A stretch of DNA of 64,000 nucleotides from Phoebastria nigripes (taxonomy: Eukaryota > Chordata > Aves > Procellariiformes > Diomedeidae), in the NCBI GenBank assembly GCA_035582835.1, contig JAYKAV010003058.1, forward strand, positions 116,533-180,532, in the 5' to 3' direction. The translations under genes and the position numbers were made by a program. Shown piece by piece: positions 47,953 to 60,679 of this stretch; the stretch's first letter is position 1; every line of letters starts with the position of its first letter. A model generated the notes under the pieces. That model was not told the origin of the DNA and searched no databases. It saw only the letters and a program-made list of their open reading frames with translations.

Positions 47953-50207
47953 CTCCCCTTTGCAGAGTTGCCCCACAAAGTGGAGTAGGTCAGATACCTC
48001 CCTGTCATACACCTCACAGAGGTGCCTAAGCAAATGTAAAAGGAGCTGTGCATACTGAGTAGGAGAAAGAAAATCAGCTCAAGCTGCTTCTTGGGACTGT
48101 CTGTATTGGTTTGAGTGTTATCTGTACTCTGATGCTAACTCCTCACAATGTCTTTGGGCAGCAGGGCAGATCCTTGGAAGAGAAGACAGAATCATATACC
48201 TACTTGATTAGGCTTGTTCTCCGTATCTCTCTTCCTAGGGAAGTGAAGGGGAGAGGTTTAAGGGAGATCCCCAACTACTGAAAAACTTGAAAGGCTTAGA
48301 ATAGCTGGATTAAGACATGCTAGTGTTCACAACCAACCAAAGGACCAGTCTAGTTAACACTTGCTAACCAGTCATTTCTGACTCACTGGCATGAAAAAGA
48401 TCAGGTTATAGGTAAATCTATAGGGTAGCTTTTGTCATGACTAGAATTAGCTAAAATTCATCTCCCTAGATCCAAAGAAGGATGATGTAACAACCCAATT
48501 TGCATCATCATGTGCTGTCAGCATGAGTGTAAAAATGAAACTAGCCAAAGCCCTTATGGCATAGGTCTTAAAATATTTAATCTATAACAGAGAGCAAATG
48601 TGGAAAGACTAGCAATAAACAAGGAAATTAAACTTCTGAAAAGGATCTAGCAATTTGCTGGCATCAATATGTTACAGACACAACTTCTGTAAGAGCACAG
48701 CTGTCCAGCTCTCAAGGTATGCCTACTGCAGTGCCAAGCAGAGGTACCTGGAGGTAATGTGCCCTTTGTAGCATGATACTGAGATTACACTAATTATTCC
48801 TGCTTCTTGAAAAGGCTAATTAGCTCAAGAGTAGAGTCATGCAGAAGGGCTACCTACCTTCCAGGGTCTCAGTTACCTTCTTTTCACCTGAGGCCCTTTG
48901 GACGTATTGGCTAATCCAGGCAGAGTGGGTTCAGATACCTCTGTATCGTTGCACATTGCCCTTAGCAATTGTCAGCTTTCAGGAAAAGAACAAACCATGT
49001 GTAATTAGCTTCATTCTTTTTACAGACACTGATTTCACTGGCTGTTGTTGTAAGGGAGCGAAACAGAGCGATCTCTTGGATCTTGCCTCTTTAAATTCAG
49101 GACAGACAGCTAACTGCATCTTTAGTGGGAGATATTTTGTCTCTGCCAATTACTTCCCAGCTGGAAAGAGTATCCAGCAAGCAGTTACCTTTGCTCATAT
49201 AGTGTATTATCGGGTATTTATTTTAATATTTTTTTTGTGGTAATGGCCTGTTTCTTCATACAGATGTATGGTTTCCTGGGAAAAGCAAAAATCATATTGG
49301 CCATTTAGGTAGTTAAATTAGAAACAAGTTTAACAGTATGGCTAAGTAAGCATTGGAACAAGTTATCTAAGGATATGGTATCTCATGAAGCCTTCATCAA
49401 GATTGGTACTTCTCTACAAAAGATTTTCCAGCCCAAAGGAGCTGTTGGGTTTAATGTGAGAGTCTGAAGGATGCTCTTTGATCTGCATTATAGAAAAAGG
49501 CAGATACCACCATTATAGTAATCGTAAAGTCTGTGGGTCTGAATAAATTGCAATGGTTCAGCAGACAGTGAGAATCTCAGTAGTCTCCTGTGTGTCCAGT
49601 GCTGGTAGAACTGAGAGCTTGGCTAAGGGACTATGGAGGTTTCTGGAACAATCAGCTCTTATCTAAAAAATGAAATAATGTTAGACGAGAGCTAAAAGTT
49701 TTACATGTGTTTTTGCAATTTCTTTTCCCCTTGTGCCTCTCAGANGTAAAGTGCTATGCTTTTCCTTCTCCATCTTTGCTATGGTGGTCTGTTCCTCCTG
49801 GGTAACTCTTCCCTGAGTGGCTCTTGCTGTCTTGTTACATCATCACCATTTCGCGATGTTGCATTTTGACAACAGATGTGATTGTGGAGGCAGAAAGGTG
49901 CAACCTTGGGAAGGATGCAGTAGGTTAGAGAGAGAAATACAGGTCAGAGCGGATGACAAAGAAGTGTAATAAAATATGAAGCTCAAAACTATATGTTGTT
50001 TTCTGCCTTCAGATTTTGCATGTACTTGAACCAGATGTTTAGTGATTTTTGCTAATTTATGGGCTTCTGAAGGGGAGTAAGGACACTGGTTGGAGCTGAA
50101 TTGGTGGCCTTTGAGCTCTAGGGCTGCTGAACAGTGAACAGTTGCTTCATTCCCTATTTTTATTATATAATTTATAATCCCTTAAAACCTTACCTCATGA
50201 AATAAAT

Positions 50208-50229
50208 AAAAAAAAAAAAAAAAAAAAAA
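50208..50229. repeat. Poly(A) tract, 22 A
   Basis: A homopolymer following an AAATAAATAAA run. It could be an old retroposition tail, but no parent was recognised. Confidence 0.8.
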
Positions 50230-50351
50230 TCTGAAAAACCTGTATGTATAGTTTGATTAAGTATAGATCTTTTCATGAATGGAAACAGTGAAGAGCTCAG
50301 TGCTTTGGAAAAGATATGACAATTTAAAACTTTTAAATTTCTCTTCTTAAA

Positions 50352-50705
50352 AAATATGGAATTGTAGAAAAGTAGAGCTGGAAGAGATCACGAGAGATCA
50401 TGTAGCTCTTCTCTGCCCTGTGGCAAGAACAACTCAACCTGAACTGTTTCTGACAGAATTGCATCCAGCCTCGTCTTCAGGATGTTCAGGCTACTGAGAA
50501 TAGATGCTCCACAGAAAGTCTCAGTAACCTGTTCTCATGCTTCATTGCTATTGCTGTAAGGAAAGTTTCTGTTAATATCTAGCTTGCATTTTCTTTGTAG
50601 GTATTACAGGCTATGATTCCTGTTGTGCCCACCACAAACCTGCAGAACAGTTTGTTCCCTCTGAAACAGCCCTTCTCAAACCTGTACTAGACAGGATTAG
50701 GATAA
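50352..50705 (-). mobile_element. Ancient CR1 LINE 3' remnant
   Basis: A strongly diverged minus-strand CR1. Successive blocks match old CR1 3' ends: GGAATTGTAGAAAAGTAGAG, GCTGGAAGAGATCACGAGAG, the cysteine/leucine-region AATTGCATCCAGCCTC, GATGCTCCACAG, TTCTGTTAATATCTAGC and CAGTTTGTTCCCTC followed by AACAGCCCTTCTC. No frame survives. Confidence 0.75.
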
Positions 50706-51129
50706 TGCATTGGGATGGTTTTAAGCATTTTAAACACTTCTACTTTCACAACCTTAAAAAGATGTAGTATGGGAGAGAAAAGAAAAACACCAAGAAATGA
50801 GCTGGCACGTATAGCTCAACAAAGCCGAAAGTAGAGACCAGCCCTCCTGACTCCAGATTTGATTCCTTGCCTATTACACAGGTCTTTCTTCCTCACCCAA
50901 AAAGTACTAAGGCACGCACGAGGGATGCTTATCATTTAAAGCAACCTATTTTAGGGACAGTCCATTGGTCAGTTTTGAATCCAGCTTCTACACAAGCCAG
51001 ATTGCATGAGATTTGAGCAAGCGCTCTTTGCCGCAATAACTCTGATAGCTGGGATGTGGAAGGAGGCACGTAGCCTATATATGGTGAAGAGAAGCACTGA
51101 AAAGAGATGCTGCTAAAAACCTAAAAGCT
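50706..51129. other. Unique non-coding DNA, possible SINE scrap
   Basis: GACCAGCCCTCCTGACTCC followed by TTTGATTCCTTGCC at about 50837-50880 faintly resembles a MIR core. Nothing else is recognised. Confidence 0.3.
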
Positions 51130-51320
51130 GTCTCTGAAATCCCATCATTTTTTATTGCATAATTAAGCACTATTGCTGACATATCCTCCCTTATGATTCC
51201 CTTTAAGTTGGAGCATCTGGCCGGGTGTTGCACAAGAGCCCAGTTTTCTTCTCCCTATACAACGGAGTTTTGATTAATTAATCATTGCTTCTGTTTGAAT
51301 AATACATTAAAGATGCACTT
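51130..51320. promoter_or_regulatory. Candidate conserved element with homeodomain palindrome
   Basis: A repeat-free AT-rich block containing TTGCATAATTAAGC near 51154 and the 14-bp perfect palindrome TGATTAATTAATCA at 51271-51284, which holds two overlapping homeodomain half-sites in inverted orientation. CpGs persist near 51222 and 51263. Conservation is not tested. Confidence 0.32.
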
Positions 51321-53870
51321 GAATGTTCTGGGGAAAAAAGTAAAATAAAAAAAACCAAACCACACACAAAAGAAAATACTGTTCTGGCTTGTGAAAGGAC
51401 GTGCTCTTCAAATGGCAAGACAGTTGTAAAGGTAAACGTATTACCAGTCAGCCTGTATTTCTCTTCCTGCTTCTTTATTTTCTGTGCATTTGACTTGGTG
51501 ACAGTCACTTGCATCAGCAGGCTGTTAAGTCACAAAAAATATGAACTTAATACAATAATATTAAAGAATGGTACAGTTATGATGAATAAACTTTTTGAGT
51601 CCATGCTTTGCTCTATTTAAAAAAAAACAGAAAGAATTATGAAACTTGCATATTGCTGGCTGCTGTTCGTGATTATTTGTGGCTTCACAATACCTGCTTC
51701 ATGCTGCTATGACCACAACAAGTTGGGTAGTTGTCCTCCTAAAAATCCTACTACAGTTTCAAAAGTGCAGGGTTTTTGTTTGCTCAGCACTGAACTTGCT
51801 GCTTCACAGCAGCTATTGGTGGTCCCATGTTTGTGTAGGGGCCTTAATTCTACCCTGTGCATATCCTCCACAATCTGAAGGCAATGAGGCGAAGCTTCTG
51901 AAAGCACAGAACNAAACTCCTTTGTATCCAAAGGCGAGGCTTTCCTGGCATTGAGCTCTTTTCCCAATATCTGACCATGGTCAGGATTTTCCAAGGAAGA
52001 CATCATGCAGCAGTTGCTATCATGCTGCATGCAATCTTTATGTTGTGGGTTCTCAGTTCTTGAAAATCTGGATGTTAACTCTTGGGCTGGGATTTTTCAG
52101 AAATGCTCAGGGTTGGCCTGAGCTTGCCTTCAAATAATTTGAGCTTTCTGGAGTTGCTCAGTGATTTCTGTAGAAAGCCAGAGAAGCGGGATGTTGACAT
52201 TGGGTCTGGCACATTCTGTGTATCTGGTAAATATGACTCTCTGCAACCTGTTGCATTGACGCTTTTGAAAGAAGTCTTAGTAGCATTAAGGGCAGAAGAG
52301 ATAACATGGTGCTGAGTGCTGAAATGAGAGGTAGTGCCTGGGTAATTCTGATCGCTGAAGAGTTGGGGTGTGGAAAGAGCTCACTTACAAAAGCCTGGCT
52401 ATGCAAAGCCAAGGCGGCCTCTGTACCTAACCTCAAGAGGCTGTGTTCCCTTCTCCCTAAGGGAAGGACCGTGGGGAAATCGGGAGTCAATGCAAAACTA
52501 ATGCCACTGTTCCTGTGTGTCTCACGAGTGGTGACAGCAGCATGGTACAGGATACGGCTGTGGGCCTGATTTGGATCTGCCTTCCTAGGTGACTGAGCAG
52601 GAGGGCTCTCCAATCTTTGCATAGACCTACTCCTGCTGTCAGATGTGACACTGCCGAAAGTCCCTACTCAGAAAGCCAACAACGTCAAGCCCAAATGACC
52701 ACTGTGATCTCACTAGATGGAGTGGAGGCACTGATGGATTTTTACCCACAGAGGCTCTTGCAAGACCTTTCTTCCCCCTCTGCCCCCTTTAATCCATTTT
52801 AAAGCCTAGCAATGCCTCATGTTTACCCAGCAGGCCCACGTGAAAAGGTCAGTTTTATTTCTTTGACCTTTTTCAGCTCAGTAAACATTGGCAGCTGGAG
52901 GTCCTTGCTGTAGACATGTCAGCTGCAATGAAATGGTGTTGCAGCTAATGACATGCATACAGAGCGTCTCTGACCTCTGATGTTGTTTGCCCNTCAACAT
53001 AGTAGTCATCCCAAAATCTTAGCCACTGCAAAAGCATCAAGACTGATTTGCTTTCAAAAAACTTGTGGCTGGGTTTTCTTTCCCTTTCCCCTCAGCATTG
53101 TTTTGGTTTTTCCCCTTTTTGAGTTAAGAGCTTAAATATTCATAGTCTTAAAATTATAGGTGTACTGGTTACCACTAGTGTGTAGCCCTGGGTTTTATCC
53201 CTGATGTGTTAGTGCCAGTTTGTTAGGATATAAGGAAATTTTTTTTCCTGACAATTAATGTTTTCCTTGCTTAATTTCTTTCTTAGCTTTTTCTATGAAC
53301 TGGGACACCATGTCTGGTACCTGCATGGACTAATGTTTTGGTGAGGTGGAGGGGAAAGAGAAAAGTAACAAGATACCCACTGAAACCTGGATTATGACCT
53401 TATAACCAGCATCAACCAAAACCAATTATTGAAAATAATGCCACTGCTGTGGAAGTACAGAGGCAGTGTGAGCACCATCAGTAGCAGAGTTTTGTCCCAT
53501 TTCAGTTTCAGAAGTTAGGCTCTACCATCTCTGGTTCCTCTTTGGACCTTCTTTCTAAGGTGGAAGTTAAACTTGTACCTGCCGAGCATCAGCCACTGCT
53601 GCAAGTCTTGTAGTCCCATCAGCGGGAATGCTCATGGGAACGGATGAAAAGCAAGTTGTCATGTTGCATTCAAATTGCAAGTGCTTCTAGGTGGAGTGAT
53701 AACTACGCAATTCCCATTAGACAAGTGATATTTTTCTACCCATCCTGTGCAAAGCTGAACCTCATTTACTACCTTTGATTTCTGATGAACATGAATATCT
53801 TCCCTGACTGAATTATATCCAACATTCAATCTGCAGTGTTTTTCATCTTCTGGAATGTAGTGAAGAGTTT
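51321..53870. other. Non-coding DNA, one secreted-like frame
   Basis: No recognised gene. A frame at 51639-51878 begins with a signal-peptide-like stretch and is cysteine-rich, but there is no supporting splice or family evidence. The 154-codon frame at 52158-52622 on the minus strand and an 87-codon plus-strand frame at 52306-52569 overlap, have no domain, and are treated as chance. Confidence 0.5.
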
Positions 53871-53871
53871 G

Positions 53872-53908
53872 TTTTGATAAATTTTGATAAAATTTTGACA
53901 AATTTTAT
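53872..53908. repeat. Short tandem repeat, ~10-base unit
   Basis: Three and a half copies of TTTTGATAAA with small variants. Confidence 0.75.
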
Positions 53909-54889
53909 AGCTAGATTAGTACCATAAAAAATGTAGGAGTCGGTGTGTGTCTGGGTGAAAGCCTCTGCTCTGTATCAAATTAATGATCTGTTACTAAACT
54001 TTCAAAAAGCACAATAACCTTAAAAGTAATTTCTGGGTAATGATAGGAGAACTCCTGGGTACTCTGTAAGTCCTTTTGTCCCTTGTTAATACCTCATTTT
54101 GATTGTTGCATTTGTAATATTTGGATTAAGACAGTGACATGCTCTGATCATTTCTGTTGAATGCGTGAACATCTGTTTTTTTGTTGTGGTTTAGTGTTGT
54201 TTGCTGTTGGCTGGGGATGAAAGGAGAGATCAAATGGTTTGAAGTTGGCTTTTTTTGTTTTTCAAAGTTGCCTTTGTTCATAAGCTACAACCCAGGAACT
54301 GAGCAGCAATTCTAATTGTGACTGACAAGCAATGATGGGAAGGAGGAAAACGTGAGTGATGATACGTTAGCCATGCTAGCTCAGCAGTGAGAGAAAAAAA
54401 CCTTACAATCGCTCCTTAAAATTTTCCATGCTTTACCGAATGGAGAGATGAGGTTGCAAAAAGAAGGTACTTCACTATGCACTGAGCAATCTGAGTACAC
54501 TGCGTGCAGATTAGAGACCTGCCGCTTGCCCAGAAACGGAAAAGCATTTGGCATCTGCAGCCTGGTGACCCGAGGGTGAGGACATGGGTTCTTTGACTCA
54601 TGCCAGCTTGAAGTGGCAAAAAGTGAAACCCCTGTGCCTATGGATTATTGAAACCTGAACAGAAGCCAACATCCTTTTAACAGGTCATAGTTTGTAGGCT
54701 TCCTCCCTTGCCCCTCCTCTTTTCTTTAAATATTTTGGGATTTCATGTAGTAACTTGATGGTTAGTACCTTGTGCCATTAAACAATAATGTCAAGGAAAG
54801 GCCATTCCACCCTGTGCATTTAATGATATATGTTTGAAGATGAGTAGCTGGCAAGCGTCAGTGTCTAGGGAGAACTTGGAAAGCTCAGG
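53909..54889. other. Unique non-coding DNA, no gene seen
   Basis: No gene or repeat family recognised. Confidence 0.55.
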
Positions 54890-55045
54890 GTACAGAAGTG
54901 GGTGATTAAATCATCTGAAAGTCTGTACAATTAATTGCTTGCTCTGTGAGTGAAGTACTTTTGCAAGCCTGACGAATATTGTTTCATGCAATGTGCTGTA
55001 TGCAGCTGGCTAAAGATTTCTTTAAATACTACCCACATCTCTCAT
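54890..55045. promoter_or_regulatory. Candidate conserved non-coding element
   Basis: A repeat-free block with GATTAAATCATC and ACAATTAATTGC cores and an ATGCAATGTG stretch. Texture-based inference. Confidence 0.25.
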
Positions 55046-55679
55046 GCTTGTTGGAGGGACTGTGCTGTCAGCTGTGGAGAATGGAGAGATCAGTCTCTGC
55101 TACGCTTGCTCTGAACAAATACCCTTTTAAATGAAAACACCTCTTCTGTGTTTAAAGTTAGGCAAGAAAAATTTGCCCTACTGTAAAAGCTAGTGCCTGA
55201 GCTCCCGCTGGGCAGAGAGGAGATGATACAACTTCCAAAGGACAAGCCAGAAGATGTCTTAAATGTTTTTGTAAGAATGGATGATTTTTCTCTCTACGAG
55301 TGCTTCTCTTACCATTGTCCAGAGAAAGTGTCAGGATGACCAACTTAAATTCCTGAAGTTTAACTTAATTTCCAAGAGATGAAGCCTACCCTTAGTGAAT
55401 AACAACCTTCCTGGACATATAATACTTTCACATAAAAACTAGACTGAAGGAGAGGAGATGGTAAGTACACTATCTCCCTATGTCTTGAAGCTGGGGGTTT
55501 GGTGCCAGAGTCCTGCACGATGCAGAGTCTGGTGTCTGCACGCTCCATCTGCCAATCACTCCTCATCAAGGAGGTTGCTTCTGTGGTCTGCTTAAAGTCA
55601 CATTGGTCTCAGCTTTTTTAATTCTTATGCTTAAGGAGATTCTGACTTAACGTTGTGTGATGTGTGTTTCAGTTTACTT
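55046..55679. other. Unique non-coding DNA, no gene seen
   Basis: No recognised gene, repeat or RNA. Confidence 0.55.
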
Positions 55680-55820
55680 AGGAAGTTCTTAGCGCTAAGA
55701 TGATATTCAATCTAGTTGTTCACAAAAAACCCACTTTCCACTCTGCACGTGTCGTTGCACCATCCGCTGCTGAAATGACGTGGCGCAATGCTGCTGCTGC
55801 TAAAAGAAGCATGAGTACAC
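55680..55820. promoter_or_regulatory. CpG-retaining candidate regulatory element
   Basis: Six CpGs fall within about 100 bases of otherwise CpG-poor DNA. The block has a 14-bp perfect palindrome TCTTAGCGCTAAGA at 55687-55700, a CACGTG E-box at 55746-55751 and TGACGTGGCGCAAT from about 55776, which combines a TGACGTGG (ATF6/XBP1-type) core with a GCAAT (C/EBP-type) half-site. It looks like an ancestral unmethylated or conserved enhancer, but no start site or exon is seen. Confidence 0.35.
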
Positions 55821-56689
55821 TATGTCCCAGTACAAGCAACACAGAACCTGGGGGAAGAATGGGATAAACATGCTGGTGGTGTTACATAGGGATGAATTTG
55901 GTCTGCTTAGGCCCTGTTAAAACAAAAGGAGGAATTTGCAGAGGCAAATAGAAATTACCTCAATGGGAATAGGCCAGGACATCGGGATTAACATTAATGA
56001 AAAAAAGTAATAGGATGGATCTTTAATGATTCTTGGGGTTAGGACCTTGGCTTTACATCTGACCTGAAAGGTAACAATTCCTGAAGCACGACACAAGATG
56101 GCTTTGCTTCAGTATTAGATGAAAAAATGCGGCTCTGTTATTTTGTAAATAAAAAATTCTGCTGGCTGTCCTTACACTTCAGAGTACTGGAAGGGTACAC
56201 AGAGTGAATTACTACCATACCTTCTTTGCCATATTCTAGTCCCAGCTGAGAGCAGGACATATATGGTGTCTTTGCTCGGTTCTGGGCTCGCAGTTGCACT
56301 GTGTTCTTATGGCAATGTTCCCTGTGGGCCTGTTTCTAAATACTATAACGTGGCNGAACCCAGTCACACTTGCACTTGCAGATGTGTCATTCATTAAGCT
56401 TCGTCTGTCCATGCTCAGTGGCTGTAGAGATGACTTTTACCACCATATCATCAGTATAAAACCTAATTTGCTCCCACTGTCCACAGGTTACAGAGATGTA
56501 CCAGTTACATTGTGCTGTACTGGAATCCTGCTATTGCAAGTTTCCAGCCCTCTGTGGGGGAAAAACAAACTTGCTAAGGAGCTTATTTTTCACACAGGGA
56601 AGTTCCCATTTAATATCCTTAAGAAGGTAATGTGTAGAAGAACTTTAGCTTCTCTAAGCATTGGACGGCAAAACCTCCTCTATTGAAAG
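55821..56689. other. Unique non-coding DNA, no gene seen
   Basis: No recognised gene. The 130-codon frame at 56294-56686 has no domain and contains an N. Confidence 0.5.
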
Positions 56690-56830
56690 CTTCCTTGGAC
56701 TTGATCAATTCATTTGTAACCTCTCTAAGCATGAATATAAATGTTGCTCACCTGATTAGCCTGTTTTATAGCACTTCAAAAGCCTTGATAAAACTGGTCA
56801 ATGCAATAAATACGTAATGAGCACTGAGCC
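56690..56830. promoter_or_regulatory. Candidate conserved non-coding element
   Basis: A repeat-free AT-rich block with CAATTCATTTG, CCTGATTAGCC and CAATAAATACGTAATGAG, homeodomain and HOX9-13-type cores, and one retained CpG. Texture-based inference. Confidence 0.3.
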
Positions 56831-59800
56831 TCCTTCCTTGGCAAATAAATAAATAAAGCATAGCACAACCTCTAGGTAATGCTTTCAATCAATCAGCATA
56901 AATCCTTCTTTGGCTGCAAAAATGAAGCCTGGGATGATAAAATGCAGTGGCTTTGGATGTGCTACACTGATTATATTATTTCTTTTCCCCTACAGTAATA
57001 AGGACAAACACAAGTCACTTTCTTTCCTCTTCCAGTTTAAATGCAGTTTGCTGGTAGGTTCACATTCTCTTCTAGTTTGTAGTACTTGCAGCGTTGCTAT
57101 TTTAATTTTTTAAAGGAAGGTGGCCTGCTGATACTGAGTTTATTGGACTATATCACTTTCATGAGGTACAGTCAGTGATGGATAGGTCGAGACTCCAAAA
57201 AGGAANCCTTTTATTTGCTTGTGGTCCTGTTGCTACTCCTTAACTCTCACACCCCCACAGCCTCTTACACAAGTGATCTTGTTGGTAAAACTTCAAGGTT
57301 TATTCTTGAAACACATATTTAGAGGAATAATATATTGAAGTGTCATGACAGCAGAGGATGCTGTCTTGATAACTGCTGTAGGAAAATATTTAAGAGAATG
57401 CTGAAGAATATTTTTGGAGAATGAAGAGGATACCTTAATGTTCATCATCCCTTCTTAATATGGCTAGGAATGACCACTATGGTGCAGGTAATCTAGAAGC
57501 AATAAAGGGTTCTCAGCATGGTTCATGACAGGTGATCTATGTTACCTCCTATTCCTTGCATTGACCTTCCCTGGTCATTGCAACATGCATTGATGCATTT
57601 TGTTCTTTCATAGCAGCTCAGGTTTATGGATGATTTATTGAAATCCAGTGTGTGTTACAATTAAACCACCATAAAAATGGCTGTGACTGTTCCTGCTGGT
57701 GATCTGAAAGGTCTGCTGAGTTGGTCCAGCTGTTAGGGGCTCTAGCAGTGAGAATAAAAGTATTTGGTTTTGAGCAGAGTGATTTATATCCCATGCTTGA
57801 TTTGCTTGTGTTTCTCTAAATTCTTATTTTAGGGTGCCTGCAGCACACTGGCTCAGTCCTTGATATTCCTGTGACAACAGCAAAAATGTGGAAGATTTTA
57901 GGCACATCCCTCTCGGGTTAGAGCGCAGCCTCAGCCTGTTCCCCTGCAGCCACCTGTACATTCACAGTGGCGCAAGCAGCAGTAAAAAACTCTGCAGTTC
58001 CACTGAATGTGATTGAATCAGATCTTTGTGAAAGCAATGAAGTCATCCTTTGGATTTTTTGATGCCTAAAAATGACTGTGAATCACTTGTTTTTCATAAG
58101 CACAGAATTTGGCCCTTCTCTCTCTTCTTCAGATCCTACTGAAAAATCACTTCTAACATCCCTCTTCCTTTGCTAAATTTAACTAAAATTAACAAATGTT
58201 TTCTCAAACAAATAGGTCCTGTTTCAGGTATAGGAGCCTCTTAAAGATCTCAGGTAATGTCTTGAGTTTTACTCAGCATCATAATCTATGGACTATGAAT
58301 GTNAAATTCTTCAAATCTTTGAACCTATGTGTAATATCAGTAGTAAATTAGCAAGGCTTTTTCTGGCAGCTTTTAGGAGATTCCATGACTAATCCAACCT
58401 ACTGCAATATGACTAATTAAAAAAAGAAGTAGCAGACTTCCAAGTAAAGTTNGAAGAAAATACTCATCTTTTCCTGAATTTTTCCACCAAGAATGATGTT
58501 GATCTGGCAACTTCCAAGGTTTCTCAAGCTCATTTAAGTTTCACCAAATTGTTATAAATTCCTACACATCAGCAAAACAAAAAGCTCTATCTTTAAAAAC
58601 AAACAAACAAAAAAATAGTGTTTGAATATGAGAGGAAAAATTTGTTTCAGGTGGGCAAATTACTTTTTTTTTCACAAAGTTTCTGCCTCAGTAAAATACA
58701 TGAAAAACTGAGGGGGAATGTCACTGGGTTTTGCATTGATTTAACAAGATTGCTTTTCACACACACAAGTATAAATTTATATAAATGTTTTTATATACAT
58801 ATACACATACATGTATAACTGTGTAGAAAATCTAGTAATTTTGCAGGTCAAGAGTCAAGCATATCTGTCTCTAAGAAAAGGAATCATGTGTAGGCTGGTG
58901 TGGGTTTTTGTTTATTCTTCTGATTGCACTGAAATTAGCAGTAGGAAAAATTTTTTGTGTGTGTGTGCTTTGCCCTTTTCCTGGGAAATCATCCTGGTTA
59001 GTAGCCTGCTCTTAGATGGGATGAAACATAAGTGCAAAAATGTTCTTTGGCTAACAGAGAAAGTAAAGGGAAAATAAAAACCTGTCACGTAAGTTGTAGT
59101 CTAATCAAGTTGATTCTATGTACTGTACAACAGCTTGTCTCTATTCAGGCAAAAGTGTACCTTTAGGCAACCTTTCCTGTAGCTGGGGCAATCTGCTTGT
59201 CTGGGTCAGTAATGCAAAGACTGTCATTGTTTGTCCTGACCATTCTTATGCTATCTTAAACAGGGTCTGAAATTCCCATCCCAATCCTTAGGACTTCAGT
59301 TCAAACAGAAAACTTAATTTTAAAGCATTTATTTTATGCATTGGTGTCTTTTTGCTTAGTTTTGTGCCAGGCTTTGACAAACACTGGGGATATTTGAGTA
59401 ACTGTTTCCTGTTGCATACCATATCTTTCTTGCTATTAATATTATGACATCTATTATCTTTGTGATTAAAACCCATGACAAATTGCAAAGCAGTTCATTG
59501 TGTAAAAAGAGTAGCCTTTCGTCCTCCCTAATGGATGTAAAAGTAGTGCCCAAATTCATTATGTAGGTAATGGCTTTTGGGCCCAGTGACTTGGCCAACA
59601 TCAGAAACATAAATCCATCCCATCTTGGTTGTCTGTGTCAATGATGCATTTAAAATTTACAAGAATTAATTTTCTGGATTCACATAAGCCACTTCTGTTG
59701 AAGGCCACCATCTGCTAGTGGCTGGATGCTCAGGGCAGTTCTTCCTTGATGGGCAGGCCTTTTAGTCAGGAAGACAGTTCTATTCAAGATTTAGTGAAGA

Positions 59801-60679
59801 TTTCCTTAGAAGAACAGTCTAGCTGTTTTGGGAGATTTTGAAGACCCCTTTCCCAAAGCCAAGGTTAGTGTGTCAAGAGTTGAGTTTGGTCTCCAGCCAT
59901 GATAGACAAAGGAAAAACAACCCAGAGACTTTGTGAACTACTGTACCTGTTTGCTGGGGTTTGTCAGCAAGTAACTTTGAAGGAATGTAGGTTTTTTTGG
60001 CCAGCCCTTGGAAGACATGAGAGGAGGAGGAGAACAGGTGTCTGTCTCACACTCTTGGAGGATTCTGGCAGAGGTGGTGTCCTGCAACATGTGCCTTGTT
60101 ATCTGAACTTTCTGGCATGTGTGTTCAGAGTAAACACATGTTTACTTCTAGTAAACAAGCAGGTCACCCGAAGATGTTATGGTCAGCCCTAGCAAGCTAA
60201 TACCCAGCAGCCCAGCATGGGCAGCTATCCCAACAACAGCAAAGCAGGGTTGCTCCACAGTAGAAGGAACTGAAATGTTAGTACAACACATGGGGATAAT
60301 TTGCATCAAAGGTTTGGAGAATTGAACTTGTTGGGGGTGGAATAAGTAGGGAAAAAGCTGTGCTAATCAAAACCTCCCTGATGGTGGTCCGCAGACTGTC
60401 TGATTCCGACAGTAGGCAGTAAGGATACCAGCACTATGACACCTACTGAAAGGGTTAATGTGGGGTAGGATTTCCTGCCGGAGGTTGAGATGATAATTTA
60501 AGGACTTGCATACCGTTTATGTTTTCACTAATAAATCAGGTTTGAGCCACTGTTCCAGTTTTTGATGCTGTCCTTGGAAGAGGTTGTCCTACAGTTGCTT
60601 AGGAAGGAGCATAATGTTTCTGACTACAGCATGTGAAGTCCTCTCATAGAACGAGGTCCCAGGAGATCCTAATCATACA
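56831..60679. other. Unique non-coding DNA, no gene seen
   Basis: No gene. AT/CA-rich alternating sequence lies at about 58775-58820 and an octamer on the minus strand at 60299-60306. The block 59520-59720 is repeat-free with ATTAATTTTC and ATGATGCATT cores and may be another conserved element. Confidence 0.5.

Larger units (their letters stand above)
46881..50351. other. Unique non-coding DNA, no gene seen
   Basis: No gene. Two poly(T) runs lie at 47890-47901 and 47938-47952. An octamer on the minus strand lies at 48498-48505 inside a small AT-balanced block at 48470-48560. ATTA cores occur near 48795-48825. The 134-codon frame at 48839-49243 has no domain. An A22 tract preceded by AAATAAATAAA lies at 50208-50229. 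Confidence 0.55.

Noticed and set aside
50909..50929. TAAGGCACGC, the first ten bases of miR-124
   Set aside because: The remaining bases differ and no complementary arm lies upstream, so no precursor hairpin.
52158..52622. Minus-strand frame of 154 codons
   Set aside because: No domain, mixed low-complexity composition, and overlapping open frames on the other strand; expected by chance in 64 kb.
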